The notes: generated from the sequence alone by a model not told the origin. Positions 52,054 to 63,449 are shown, counted from the stretch's first letter. The stretch is 64,000 nt of DNA from Arthrobacter nitrophenolicus (GCF_000332815.1 NZ_AOFD01000009.1:1-64000); one strand, 5' to 3'. A program made the numbers and translations.

Positions 52054-52659
52054 ATGGGCAGGCGGTGGATTTTTGACGGGCATATTGCCGGTATTGGCAC
52101 CGCCTCCGGCCTGCGGGCAGTCGTGGGGGTCTGGCAGCACTCCCCTTTCGGGCCGTTTGCGGATGTCATGGTCCAGCAAAAGTCCGGCCACCGGCTGCTG
52201 CTCGCTCCCAGTGACGAGGTGGCCGGCTTCATCTCCGACACCTACAGCTTTGACGAGGTCCGCGTCCAGGACGTGTCCGTGGTGCTTGCCCGCCGGGCCC
52301 TGGCCGTTGACGCCGGGCCCCTCCACCTGCGCGCCCGCATCGGTGCCCGGACCCTGCTCGGGAAGGGGCTGCGGGCCGTTCCCCGGCCGCTGGCGGTGCA
52401 TCCCCGCTGGCTGAGTGCGGTGAGCCCGCTGGCGTCCCTGGCCGCGCCGGGCGCCCGGACGTTCGGCACGGCGGGCAACGGCCGCCTTGAGTACTACGGG
52501 GTGAGCGACCTGCACCACGTCACCTCCGCCGTCGTGCACTGGGACGGGGACGACGCCGGGAGGCTGGCTGACATCAAGCCGCCGGTGACGTTCGGCTTCA
52601 GCAGCGTCCCGCCGCGGCCCAGCCTGGCGCGGGTGCGGACCACGGTGGTGGAGTCCTAG
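52054..52659 (+). CDS. Conserved protein of unknown function
   Basis: 201 aa, soluble, no membrane helix or signal peptide. It begins MGRRWIFDGHIAGIGTASGLRAVVGVWQHSPFG and contains FADVMVQQKSGHRLLLAPSDEVAGFISDTYSFDEV, then a second half that ends in TTVVES. Actinobacterial relatives are likely but I know of no function. The stop overlaps the convergent ABC exporter stop by 4 bp. Confidence 0.7.
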   Translation: MGRRWIFDGHIAGIGTASGLRAVVGVWQHSPFGPFADVMVQQKSGHRLLLAPSDEVAGFISDTYSFDEVRVQDVSVVLARRALAVDAGPLHLRARIGARTLLGKGLRAVPRPLAVHPRWLSAVSPLASLAAPGARTFGTAGNGRLEYYGVSDLHHVTSAVVHWDGDDAGRLADIKPPVTFGFSSVPPRPSLARVRTTVVES

Positions 52660-54515
52660 ATCCCGCCTGCCTCCTCAACGGAGAGTTGGGATTCGAACAT
52701 GCGAAAGTAGCGGCCGCGGAGTGCCACCAGTTCCCGGTGGGTACCCTGCTCCACGATCCGGCCGTCCTCGAGCATGTAGACAATGTCCGCCTTCTCGATG
52801 GTGGCCAGCCGGTGGCTGATGGCAATGATTGTGCTGCTGCGGTCCGCGAAAAGCCGGGTGAAAATCCGGTGTTCGGCGAGCGCATCGATGGCTGACGTGG
52901 GTTCGTCCATGACCATGAACGAGGCGTCGCGGTAGAAGTTGCGTGCCATGGCGAGGCGCTGCCACTGGCCGCCGGACAGTCCGCTGCCTTTGCGGCCTCG
53001 GGGGTCCTCCATCCAGTTGCTGACGTGGTTGTCCAGGCCGTTGGGCAGCTTGTTGATGAAGTCGAGCGCCTCAGCGTCGGCAGCGGCCCGGCGGATCCTG
53101 GCGTCGTCCCTGGGTGAGTCGACGTCGCCGAACCAGATGTTCTCGGCGGCAGTGGCGAACTCGTACTTGAGGAACTCCTGGCTCAGCACCGCCAGGTGCC
53201 GGTGCCAGGAGGTGACGTCGACGGCGGCGAGGTCCACGCCGTCGAGCATTACCTGCCCGGAGTCCGGCCGGTAGAGGCCGGCAAGGATCCGGATCAGGGT
53301 GGACTTTCCGGCCCCGTTCTCCCCCACAATGGCGATGTGCTGGCCCTCACGGATGGTCATGCTGATCCCGCGGATGACTTCGATGTCGCTGCCGGTGTAG
53401 GTGAAGCGGATGTCCCTGAGCTCCACTTCGCGGGGCGCGGCCAGCAGCGGCGGCGCGTGCTCGGAGTGCACGGGAAGGGCCATGAACAGCTCGTAGTCCT
53501 TGAGGTTTGCCAGGTCCTCATCGATGGAACTGAGGGAGGAGACCAGGTTGTTCGCGGTGGACAGGGCCCGGCTGACGATCTGCTGGACGTAGAGGAACTG
53601 GCCGACGGGCTGGGCGCGGGCGATGATTTGCCCCACCACCCAGATCAGCGATACCACCTCGGCGCCGTACTGGAGGGCGTCGGCAGCCAGTTGCTTGGGG
53701 ATGTACCGCCGCTGGAAATCGAGCCGGCGGCGCTCGTCCGCGTCCCGCAGCCTCGACCGGAGATCCATAAGGAAACCGACGATTCCGTACAGCCGCATTT
53801 CCGCGATGTGCTGGGGCCGCAGGAGGTTGGTCTCGATCATCCGGCGCTGCCGCCGGGAGTCCACCTGCGTGTTCCAGTGCGCGATCTGTTCGCGGGAGAG
53901 CTTGAACTGCAGATAAACGCTGGGCACGATCGCCACCAGGACGATGACCGCGATCCACCAGCTGACCAGCAGCAGGGCTCCTACGGCCAGGATCACCGAG
54001 ACGAGCTGGGTGAAGATGCCGGCGATGCGGTCAAGGACCCGGGCATAGGAATCGGAGAACCGCTTGGCACGGTCATAGAGGTCAACGGTCTCTTTGTCGT
54101 CGTACCGCCAGAACTCAAGGGCCAGGAAGCGTTCGTACATCTGGTCGCCCACGATGGCGCCTACTTTGAAGCTCATGAGCTGCTGGATGTAGCGGTCGAC
54201 GCTGGTGAAGGCGCCCCAGAAGAGGCCCAGCGCGGCGGTGATGATGACATAGACGATGGCCATCTGGCCGGCACCGGCGTCGCCTGTGTAGGCGGCCGCC
54301 AGAGCGGTTGTGGTCAGGGCCGCGAAGTACGTGGTGACGAGGGGCAGCACCGCTGAGATCAGCGAGCCGAGCACCTTCATGATGACCGCGCCCGGGGAGG
54401 CGCGGAAGCTGACCCGCAGGACCTGGGCTACAGCCCGGGCGTAGGGGCGCAGGGCCAGCCGGCGCTGCGGATCGCGTCTGGGTTGCAGTTCGGCCGGATG
54501 GCCAGTCGGAGGCAT
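52656..54515 (-). CDS. ABC exporter, fused permease-ATPase
   Basis: 619 aa. A transmembrane domain of about six helices (residues 40-340) is followed by an ATPase: Walker A GENGAGKST (398-406), signature LSGGQWQRLAMARN, Walker B FMVMDEPTSAID and the H-loop ISHRL. It probably acts as a homodimer exporting a lipid, peptide or drug; the substrate is unknown. ATG 54515 has TAGGCT 7 nt upstream. It lies between guaB3 and guaB. Confidence 0.88.
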   Translation of the reverse strand: MPPTGHPAELQPRRDPQRRLALRPYARAVAQVLRVSFRASPGAVIMKVLGSLISAVLPLVTTYFAALTTTALAAAYTGDAGAGQMAIVYVIITAALGLFWGAFTSVDRYIQQLMSFKVGAIVGDQMYERFLALEFWRYDDKETVDLYDRAKRFSDSYARVLDRIAGIFTQLVSVILAVGALLLVSWWIAVIVLVAIVPSVYLQFKLSREQIAHWNTQVDSRRQRRMIETNLLRPQHIAEMRLYGIVGFLMDLRSRLRDADERRRLDFQRRYIPKQLAADALQYGAEVVSLIWVVGQIIARAQPVGQFLYVQQIVSRALSTANNLVSSLSSIDEDLANLKDYELFMALPVHSEHAPPLLAAPREVELRDIRFTYTGSDIEVIRGISMTIREGQHIAIVGENGAGKSTLIRILAGLYRPDSGQVMLDGVDLAAVDVTSWHRHLAVLSQEFLKYEFATAAENIWFGDVDSPRDDARIRRAAADAEALDFINKLPNGLDNHVSNWMEDPRGRKGSGLSGGQWQRLAMARNFYRDASFMVMDEPTSAIDALAEHRIFTRLFADRSSTIIAISHRLATIEKADIVYMLEDGRIVEQGTHRELVALRGRYFRMFESQLSVEEAGGI

Positions 54516-54521
54516 GCCCCC

Positions 54522-54527
54522 AGCCTA
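54522..54527 (-). promoter_or_regulatory. -10 hexamer TAGGCT of the ABC exporter gene
   Basis: It ends 7 nt before ATG 54515; the 6-nt spacer is GGGGGC. Confidence 0.5.
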
Positions 54528-54561
54528 TTACCGCCCGGCGGAAGGGGCGGAGGCATCAGCC

Positions 54562-54607
54562 GGTGGTTGAGCCTGTCGAAACCCTGGTTTCGACAGGCTC
54601 AACCACC
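54562..54607. repeat. Perfect REP-like palindrome, 22-bp arms
   Basis: A 22-bp arm starting GGTGGTTGAGCC and its exact complement are separated by a CT loop. The arm recurs at 227-248. It lies between the ends of guaB and the start of the exporter gene, and could act as a terminator for guaB; it lies 10 nt past the guaB stop. Confidence 0.85.
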
Positions 54608-54616
54608 AAGCGGGCC

Positions 54617-56127
<1,511 letters not shown>

Positions 56128-56338
56128 GAGTGCGCCTCTTACCTTGGTTGCTGGGCGGGTAGGGGTTGCAGCCGATGACCAGCCCGTCATTACGGGTCTG
56201 GCCTGTGCAGGGGATCAGGACCGCCGCATGCGGCGTTCCGGGGGCAGGAAGTATTGAGTAAATATTAGAACCTCTGCGCCGATCCCCCTATTCCACGCGT
56301 GCAATGTGAGCAACTGCACGAACTCCCTCCGGGCAGAG

Positions 56339-58417
56339 TCAGCGCCAGCCGGTGGCGGCCAGCAGCCGTTGCTCGAACATGGGGATCATGCTCTCCACAT
56401 AGGTCCTGGTCAGGTGGTTGTCGTCCTTGTACACGTAGACGTTGCCCACCACGGCGGGGCAGACTCCGCGGGCACAGATGAAATCGCTCATGTCCATCAG
56501 GTGCAGCCCGTCCAGCTTGCCCCGGTAACCCTCCAGGGGTGAGGGATCAACGAGTGATTCGCTGAGCGACGGGTTGCATTCCGGGGCCTCGGCGCCGTGC
56601 CGCTGCACGCACTCGGGCATGTTGAACGTGAAGCGCGGGTTGTCCCGGATGCCCACCACTTCGATGCCGGCCTCGGTAAACGGGCGCACGCCGTCCAGGT
56701 AGCCCGGCACTTCCGTCTCGAAGGGGGCCTCCTCGTGCGTCAGCGATGCGACAGTGAAGACGGCGTCCGGGCGGTGCTCCAGGACGTAGGCGGAAGCTGC
56801 GCTGTTGTACGCATTGCATTCCGCGTTGCGGGTGTCTGACGAGGCGCCGAACCGGCAGGCCGGCATCAGCAGGGTGACCAGTTCCCAGCCTCTCGCCTCG
56901 GCGATCGGTGCCAGCGCGCCGAGGTACTGCTGGGAGTGCGAGTCGCCCAGCACCACGATCCGCTTGCTGGCACCCTCGGCGGGAACGGCCTGCCGGCACC
57001 CTTCCAGGATGGGGTCGGCCGTGGCGTTTGCTCCGGTGCAGGGGGCGTGGATGCCAGCCCAGTCCTGGTCCAAGGCGGAAGGGCCGGGAATGAATTTGGC
57101 CTCGGGTGCCGGCACCCCGGCATTCTCCGGGCTGAGGGCCGCGGCCCCGGGTGTAAGTTCCCGCGGCTGCGCCGCCGTCGCGGCTTCCTCGGCTGTGAGC
57201 GTGGTCTGCCAGATGGCCACCGGACCGGCAAGCACCGCACCGCAGGCGGCAATCACGACGGCGGTGCGCCAGGCCCGCAGCTTCGGCCAGTGCCAGTCGC
57301 GCAGCGGTTTTTCCACGAAGCGGGTGGTGAGGACGGCGAGCACGATCGAGGCGCCCACAATGGCAAGGCCCTGGACAAGGTTGGGCTCCTCCACGCCGGT
57401 GGCGGCGAGCGCCAGCACCAGCACGGGCCAGTGCCACAGGTAGAGGGCGTAGGAATTGTCACCCAGGGCCACGGCGGGCTTGCTGCTCAGGAAACGGTCC
57501 ACCCCGAACCGGCTCCCGGTCTGCCCGGCCACGATGATGGCTGCGGCGGAAAGCGTGGGCCACAGGGCGACGAAGCCGGGAAAGGACCGGTCCACCGTCA
57601 GCAGCAGGCCTACGGAAACCATGCCCGCCAGGCCTGCCCAGCCCAGCACCAGGCGCAGGGCCCGGCGGGGTTTGAGGTAGGGCAGGGCAAGGGCGAGCAG
57701 GGACCCCAGGGCGAATTCCCAGAGCCGGGCCCTGGTGTCGAAGTAGGCGTACGCCTGGTTGGTGGCGGTCTGTTCCACCGAGAACGCCAGCGAGATGGCG
57801 AACACCGCACCGAACACCAGGGCAAGCAGTCCGCGGTAGGTCAATCCATGGAGCGCGGTGATGCGGTGCAGCAGCGCCAGCAGTGCCGCGCTTCCGGCAA
57901 AGATGAGGGGCCACAGGATGAAGACCTGCCCCTGGATGGACAGGGACCAGAAGTGCTGGAGGGGGCTGGCGCCAGCGTGGTCCTGCGCGTAGTAGTCCAC
58001 GGCGGTGTCGGCGAGCAGCCAGTTCTGGCTGTAGAGCAGTGATGCCCACGCCTGATCCAGCACCTGTGGCCACCGGCCCTGCGGGAGGATGAGCCAGGTG
58101 CCGGCCAGGACGCCGAGGATGACCACGACGGCGGCAGGCAGCAGCCGCTTGAACAGGTGCAGCCAGTGCCCCAACAGCCCGAACGGCCTGCCCGATTCGG
58201 CCTTCCGGACGAAGGAGAGCGTCAGCAGGAACGCGGAGATCAGCAGGAAGATGTCGACGCCGCCGGACACCCGGCCGAGCCACACGTGGTAGGCAACCAC
58301 CATCAGGACGGCCAGTGCGCGCAGGCCCTGGACCTCGGGACGGAATGTCGGTTTCCGGCTCTTGGCGGCTGCTTTCGGCTCCGGGCCGGAGGCAGCCGCG
58401 GTTCTCGCTATCGACAC
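56339..58417 (-). CDS. Acyltransferase-3/SGNH fusion (OafA-type cell-surface O-acetyltransferase)
   Basis: 692 aa from GTG 58417 (GGAAGG 7 nt upstream); the in-frame ATG 58450 has none. The first 390 residues form an acyltransferase-3 membrane domain with about ten helices (FRPEVQGLRALAVLMVVAYHVW; RVSGGVDIFLLISAFLL). The C-terminal SGNH domain has GDSHSQQYLGAL and the late DDNHLT, the catalytic Asp/His pair. Such fusions move acetyl groups across the membrane to surface polysaccharide or peptidoglycan; the acceptor is unknown. It stands alone upstream of guaB. Confidence 0.88.
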   Translation of the reverse strand: MSIARTAAASGPEPKAAAKSRKPTFRPEVQGLRALAVLMVVAYHVWLGRVSGGVDIFLLISAFLLTLSFVRKAESGRPFGLLGHWLHLFKRLLPAAVVVILGVLAGTWLILPQGRWPQVLDQAWASLLYSQNWLLADTAVDYYAQDHAGASPLQHFWSLSIQGQVFILWPLIFAGSAALLALLHRITALHGLTYRGLLALVFGAVFAISLAFSVEQTATNQAYAYFDTRARLWEFALGSLLALALPYLKPRRALRLVLGWAGLAGMVSVGLLLTVDRSFPGFVALWPTLSAAAIIVAGQTGSRFGVDRFLSSKPAVALGDNSYALYLWHWPVLVLALAATGVEEPNLVQGLAIVGASIVLAVLTTRFVEKPLRDWHWPKLRAWRTAVVIAACGAVLAGPVAIWQTTLTAEEAATAAQPRELTPGAAALSPENAGVPAPEAKFIPGPSALDQDWAGIHAPCTGANATADPILEGCRQAVPAEGASKRIVVLGDSHSQQYLGALAPIAEARGWELVTLLMPACRFGASSDTRNAECNAYNSAASAYVLEHRPDAVFTVASLTHEEAPFETEVPGYLDGVRPFTEAGIEVVGIRDNPRFTFNMPECVQRHGAEAPECNPSLSESLVDPSPLEGYRGKLDGLHLMDMSDFICARGVCPAVVGNVYVYKDDNHLTRTYVESMIPMFEQRLLAATGWR

Positions 58418-58525
58418 AAAAAGACCTTCCGGCGGCGGACAAAGCATCAATTCTACCGAGGCGCGGGGGATTTTCCGGGAAAGGTAACAGGCATCACGGC
58501 CCTCTCGGCGAAGCGTTGGGTCAGC

Positions 58526-59647
58526 TCAGGCCGCAGCCACAGCGGATCCGAGAACGGCGGGAGCCGGAATTTTGGCGGCCAGGTAGCGCGCGTCGCGGCT
58601 GAGGCCCGGAAGGGTGTCCGAAGCTTCCGCGTACAGGAACCGTTGCCCCAGGAAGAACAGCCCGCGGCAATCCAAAGCCACACCGCGCCACTGCCTGGGC
58701 ATAGCACCGCCGTCGAGCAGGGCCGGATCGATCCAGCTGAAATCCTCCCGGAAACCGGTGCACCAGATCACGCTCGAGACCTCAAGGCGCGTTCCGTCCG
58801 CCAGTACAGGCATCCCGTCAACCACTCCGGCGACCCTCGGCACGACGCGCACGCCGGCTGCGGCGAGGTCCTTCGTCTTCGTCCGGATCAGAGGTTCGGC
58901 GTGCGCCTTAAGCGCCGGCGCCACTTTGCGGCCTATCGGTGTGCCAAGCGTGAGTACGTGCAGGCCAAGGAAGCGCACAATCGGGAAAGCGTAGCGTGCC
59001 GCGGTTTTGCCATGCTTCACCGGCATCTCGCCTGTCGGCTTGCCCGCCACCAGGGACGGCCGGGTCCTGGAAACTTCGAGGCCGATCTCCGCCCCCGAGT
59101 TCCCCAGCCCCACAACCAGGACCGGTCCCGCCTGGAGCTGTTGCGGGTTCCGGTACTGGCTGGAATGCAGTTGCTTCACGGAAGGTGCCAGTCCCGCTGC
59201 GAAGGCCGGCACCTCGGGTGTCTGCGTGGAGCCTGTGGCCACCACCACGTTGCGTGCTTCCCATCGGTGGCCGTTGGCGGTGGCGACGTAGCGGTCCGCT
59301 TCCCGCCAGAGGCGCTCCACGCGGACGCCGTGGTTCACGGGCAGTTCAAATTCCTCGGCATACCATTCGAGGTAGTCCGCCAATTCATCTTTGGTGGGGA
59401 AGGACAGCCGGTCCGCCGGGAACGGTGCGCCGGGCAGCCCGTCATATTTGGCAGGGGTGAACACCCGGAGTGAGTCCCATCGTTGCCGCCAGGCCTCGCC
59501 GGCCCTCTGGCTTGCATCCAGAATCAGGAACTTCCGCTTCTGCGCTTTCAAGAAGTAGCCCATCGCGAGGCCTGCCTGCCCTCCCCCGATCACCAGCGTG
59601 TCCAGCACTGTGCCGGTCCCGTTCGTGCTGCTGTCTTCGTTGTTCAT
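58526..59647 (-). CDS. Flavin-containing monooxygenase-like FAD/NAD(P) oxidoreductase
   Basis: 373 aa. The FAD-binding site is VIGGGQAG (19-26), and a second Rossmann motif VVGLGNSGAEIG (178-189) binds NAD(P). The ATGS segment (137-140) is kept. A final LPGLSRDARYLAAKI resembles Trk/CzcO-type proteins. The Baeyer-Villiger fingerprint is not evident. ATG 59647 overlaps the upstream small-membrane-protein stop as ATGA, so the pair is co-translated. The substrate is unknown. The LuxR gene just upstream may regulate both. Confidence 0.82.
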   Translation of the reverse strand: MNNEDSSTNGTGTVLDTLVIGGGQAGLAMGYFLKAQKRKFLILDASQRAGEAWRQRWDSLRVFTPAKYDGLPGAPFPADRLSFPTKDELADYLEWYAEEFELPVNHGVRVERLWREADRYVATANGHRWEARNVVVATGSTQTPEVPAFAAGLAPSVKQLHSSQYRNPQQLQAGPVLVVGLGNSGAEIGLEVSRTRPSLVAGKPTGEMPVKHGKTAARYAFPIVRFLGLHVLTLGTPIGRKVAPALKAHAEPLIRTKTKDLAAAGVRVVPRVAGVVDGMPVLADGTRLEVSSVIWCTGFREDFSWIDPALLDGGAMPRQWRGVALDCRGLFFLGQRFLYAEASDTLPGLSRDARYLAAKIPAPAVLGSAVAAA

Positions 59648-59991
59648 GGCTGTTTCACTCCCTGCTTGGTTGCGGTTTCGTGGACTGAACCTCCCCCAGC
59701 TCCGCCCATCTGCGCCTGTCCTGTCACCGGACCGCCGTGGCCGTAGCGGATCCACCAGACGAGCATCAGCGCTGACGCGAGGACGTAGGCCAGGTGGAGT
59801 ACCCAGATGGGACCGGCGGGAAGGTTGAAGACGTAGACGGAATGGACGGCATTCGCCACGTTGCTCAGCACCAGGTTGCCCGGGCTGTAGGACGCCAGGT
59901 CCCGGGTGCGGGCAGCCTTGACCAGCATTGGCAGCATGCCAACGGCAAACAGCACCGTGGAGAGGGTGCCGGCCAGCATGGGAAGGTTCAT
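59644..59991 (-). CDS. SemiSWEET/PQ-loop-like small membrane protein
   Basis: 115 aa, three helices: MLAGTLSTVLFAVGMLPMLVKAARTRDLASYSPGNLVL (with the PQ-loop-like MLPMLVKAARTRDLASYS signature), NVANAVHSVYVFNLP, and GPIWVLHLAYVLASALMLVWWIRYG. SemiSWEETs transport sugars as dimers. Here the gene is fused translationally to a flavoprotein gene, which is unusual. The tail after the third helix is Gly-rich. Confidence 0.72.
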   Translation of the reverse strand: MNLPMLAGTLSTVLFAVGMLPMLVKAARTRDLASYSPGNLVLSNVANAVHSVYVFNLPAGPIWVLHLAYVLASALMLVWWIRYGHGGPVTGQAQMGGAGGGSVHETATKQGVKQP

Positions 59992-60057
59992 GTCCTGAGG
60001 CTATTGGCGCGCCCGGGGGCTGCGCGTCGGCCAAATCATGCAACCTTCACGCCCGCC

Positions 60058-60081
60058 GGCATGGGTCTTTTTGCCCATACC
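60058..60081. other. Hairpin between luxR and the 59991 gene
   Basis: GGCATGGG and CCCATACC form an 8-bp stem (one G-U), loop of 8 nt, 12 nt after the luxR stop on the minus strand. There is no U-run; it could be a processing or attenuation signal. Confidence 0.3.
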
Positions 60082-60092
60082 GGGGTGCGGGC

Positions 60093-61725
60093 TTATCCCG
60101 CCAGGCCGTGTTCGTAGGCGTAGCTGGTGGCCGCCGCCCTGGAGGTCACGCCGAGCTTGAGGAAGATATTGCTCAGGTGCCGGGCTACCGTCTTCTCGCT
60201 CAGGTACAGCTCGGCGGCAATGGCACGGTTTCCCTTTCCGGACGCCACGAGCCGGAGCACCTCGCGCTCCCGCGCCGTCAGGGGACCCTCCTGAGTACTG
60301 GCCGGGTGCTGCATTAAGGACGCTGCCCAGGCCGCTGCGGGGGCTGCGCCAAGTTCAAGGAATTCGGCGTGGGCGGCCTCCAAGTCCATCGCGGCGGACG
60401 ACTCATCCCCCAGTTCGCGGCAGGCGCACGCGATCAGCACCCGGCAGCGCGCGGCCTCGTGCGGCACCCCGAGTTCGAACCAGAGGCGCCAGGCCTGCCG
60501 CAGCAACCGTGACGCCGCCGCCGCTTCGCCCTCTGCCAGATTGACGGTCCCCCTTGCCTGGCGGGCCACGGCTGTGACCATGGGCATGGGGCATTCGCCG
60601 GCGAAGGCGTCCAACTCATCGGCTCCCCCGCGTGCCGCTGCCAGGTCCCCGGCGGCCAGCTCGATTTCCACCAGGGCAGGCAGCAGGTGCCGCCGGGTGG
60701 CAGTGTCGGCAACACCTGCTGCCCTGCGGATCATCGACTGCGCCTGGACAGCGTCTCCGCGTGCCAGTGTCAGCAGCGCCAGACCGGGCTGGGGTTCATA
60801 GCCGCTTTCTGCCGCTTTCCGGTAGGACTCCTCCGCGGCGGCGATGTTGCCCGCCTGACGGTGCACTTCGCCCTGCTCGTACCAGCCGCCGAACAGCGCC
60901 TGGGGATCACCCCTGGTTGACCTGTCCTGGGCAGCGGCGGCCGCTTTCAGAGCCTCCGCCCAGGCGCCGTGCAGCCGGAAGAGCTCTGCCCGGTGGGACT
61001 GGCACTGCCCGCTGAACGCCACCATGTCGGGCCTGGCCTGGCACCAGCGGTCCAGCGCGATAGTCCATTCCATGGCCCTCGCCAGGTCATAGGCCAGATG
61101 GCAGTTGCCGATGACGGCGCAGTAGCCGATGCCGGAGGGTATCGGGGACAGCTCGCCCGAGGTGACAGCACCATGACCTCGTCGAGGATCTTCAGGCCCT
61201 CGTTTGGCCGGCCGAGCATGAGGTTGGCTTGCCCGGTGCCAAGGAGTGCCAGGCTGTCACGTCCCTGTCCTGCGCCAGGCGGGCAATCTCGGCGGCCCGG
61301 GTAAATACCTCCAGGGCTCCCGCGGGGTCACCGCCATAGAGCTTTCCCAGCCCCTGGGGCATGAGCAGGAGCCCTTGTACCGCGTGGAGTTCGTCAAGCT
61401 CCGTCGCCAGCCGCTGCCCGCGCGCCAGCCAGCCGCCCGCACGCGCCATCTCACCGAGGTTGCTCAGCTGGATGCCCATCCAGCCGGCGCAGCGGGCTGC
61501 GCCGGCCACGTCTCCAACTTCCAGGAATTCCTCGTGCGCCCTGGTGAGCGTCTCAAGGCCTGCGGTGGTGTTGCCCGTGAGGATCTCCGCGGTGGCAAGC
61601 CTTTCCAGGTCCGCGGCCGGAAGTCCGCCCCGCCGGTCGGCATCGAGGAAGTTCTCGAAGGCATCTGTCCAGCGGTGCTCGCGGAAGGCAGCCCGGCCCT
61701 GGTCAATACCTGCTTCAGTGGACAC
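60093..61725 (-). pseudogene. LuxR-type regulator with TPR-like array, two frame breaks
   Basis: GTG 61725 has AAAGGAGG 4 nt upstream. The protein is about 545 aa after correction. Most of it is alpha-helical TPR-like repeats; residues about 480-545 are a LuxR HTH (LTAREREVLRLVASGKGNRAIAAELYLSEKTVARHLSNIFLKLGV). One base is missing near 61258 (restoring it gives DVDSLALLGTGQANLMLGRPNEGLKIL) and another near 61169 (giving MVAVTSGELSPIPSGIGYCAV). It lies upstream of the SemiSWEET/flavoprotein pair and probably controls it. Confidence 0.85.
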
Positions 61726-61838
61726 CTGGCCTCCTTTCGGATACCCCGCCCAGCCGGCCCGCCGTCGTCGTGCTTCTGCAGTGGCGGTCCCTAAGCGTCA
61801 CCGTACGCCCGCCGGGGCACGGGCACAAGCGGCCTTCG

Positions 61839-63362
61839 TCAGGAACGCAGCAGGGCGCGCAGCGTCTGGATGGTGTCGGCTTCGGCGGGCGTTTTGTCGT
61901 CCCGGTAGCGCTTGACGCGGGCGAACCGGAGGGCGATGCCGCCGGGATAGCGCGAAGACTGCTGCACGCCGTCGATCGCAATTTCCACGACCGTGACAGG
62001 CTCCACCCAGACCGTGTTTGCCGTCCGCCGCACTTCGATCTCCTGGAACCGCTCCGTCTGCCAGCGCAGAAGTTCGTCCGTGAGGCCCTTGAAGGTCTTC
62101 CCGACCATCACATAGTTGCCGGGTTCGCCGAACTCGCCGGCCGGGTCCAGGGCTCCGAGGTGCAGGTTCGACAACATCCCCGTCCGCCGCCCGGACCCCC
62201 ATTCGCACGCGAGCACCACCAGGTCGTACGTCAGCACCGGCTTGACCTTGATCCAGTTGGACCCGCGCCGGCCGGCAGCGTAGAGCGAGCCCACCGCCTT
62301 CACCACCACACCCTCATGCCCGGCGGCGAGCGCCTGCCGCGAGACGTTCTCTGCAACCGCCGGATCCGCGGTGATCTCGCCGGGGATGCGGTGGTCGGGC
62401 GCGATGCGTTCGAGCACGCCGAGGCGCGTGGCCAGCGGCTCATCCAGCAGGTCGCGGCCGTCAAGGTGCAGCACGTCAAAGAACCACGGATGCAGCAGCG
62501 TGGAGCGCGCCTGGTCGGCCCCGAACCGTGACATGGTCTCCTGGAACGGCCGCGGGGCGCCGTCCTCGCCCAGGGCGAGGGTCTCGCCGTCGAGGATCAC
62601 GTCGCGTACCGGGAGGGTGCGCACCAGATCCACCACCTCGGGGAGCCGGTGTGTCACCTCGGCCAGCGTCCGCGTGTAGATGCGCACCTGCTCGCCGGAG
62701 CGGTGCACCTGGATGCGGGCGCCGTCGAGCTTGTATTCCACTGAGGCCTCCCCCGTGGTCTCCAGCGCCGCACTAACACTGGACGCCGTTGCCGCGAGCA
62801 TGGGCTGCACGGGGCGGCCGACGACGAGGCCCACCGCGTCCAACTCTTCCTCCGTCCCGGTGATCGCCACCAGGGCGGTGCCGCCGAGGTCGCCGGAGAG
62901 CATCGCCGCCCGCCGGACGGACTCCACCGGCCGCCCGCCGGCGCGGGCGACGGCGTCAGTCAGGACGCCTTCCAGGGCGCCGGTGCGCAGCTCACCCAGG
63001 AGGACTCCGGCGATGAACGCCTGCTCCCGTTCGGTGGCGGTGGACAGAAGTGTGCGGAGGGTGGCGGCACGCTCCGCTGCGGACCCGGTGCCGGCCGTGC
63101 CGAGGAGGCGGTCCAGGGCGGCGTCGACGTCGGCGACCGTCAGGGTGGGTTCGTCGGCCGGGTCCCCCATGGCCGACCGCATCCCGCTCCAGCCCACTCC
63201 CACCCGTCCCTGCCGCGGTTTTGCGATGAGCAGGCCGACTGCAGTGGCAATCTCCCCGGGTTCAAGCCGGCGCAGCAGGCCGGCGAGTGCCTCGACCTTG
63301 GCGAGCCGGGAGCGTGTGGATGCGACAGCATCAGTGGTTTTCACGAGCTCGTCGAGCAGCAT
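61839..63362 (-). CDS. ligB: ATP-dependent DNA ligase (LigB type)
   Basis: 507 aa. The adenylation lysine is in EYKLDGARIQVHR (Lys211), followed by DGETLALGEDGAPRPFQETMSRFG and EGVVVKAVGSLYAAGRRGSNWIKVKP. The N-terminal domain of about 190 residues is the DNA-binding domain of mycobacterial LigB. The OB-fold follows. Such ligases supplement NAD-dependent LigA in repair. CAGACT lies 7 nt upstream of ATG 63362. Confidence 0.93.
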   Translation of the reverse strand: MLLDELVKTTDAVASTRSRLAKVEALAGLLRRLEPGEIATAVGLLIAKPRQGRVGVGWSGMRSAMGDPADEPTLTVADVDAALDRLLGTAGTGSAAERAATLRTLLSTATEREQAFIAGVLLGELRTGALEGVLTDAVARAGGRPVESVRRAAMLSGDLGGTALVAITGTEEELDAVGLVVGRPVQPMLAATASSVSAALETTGEASVEYKLDGARIQVHRSGEQVRIYTRTLAEVTHRLPEVVDLVRTLPVRDVILDGETLALGEDGAPRPFQETMSRFGADQARSTLLHPWFFDVLHLDGRDLLDEPLATRLGVLERIAPDHRIPGEITADPAVAENVSRQALAAGHEGVVVKAVGSLYAAGRRGSNWIKVKPVLTYDLVVLACEWGSGRRTGMLSNLHLGALDPAGEFGEPGNYVMVGKTFKGLTDELLRWQTERFQEIEVRRTANTVWVEPVTVVEIAIDGVQQSSRYPGGIALRFARVKRYRDDKTPAEADTIQTLRALLRS

Positions 63363-63368
63363 GGCACC

Positions 63369-63374
63369 AGTCTG
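63369..63374 (-). promoter_or_regulatory. -10-like hexamer CAGACT of ligB
   Basis: It ends 7 nt before ATG 63362; no Shine-Dalgarno is visible. The first base departs from TANNNT. Confidence 0.3.
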
Positions 63375-63449
63375 CCACGGGCAGGCAGGCGTCCGGCGGC
63401 TGTCCGCCGAGGCGCCGTCCCGGTTCCGGACAGGGTGCAGTCCCGGCTC

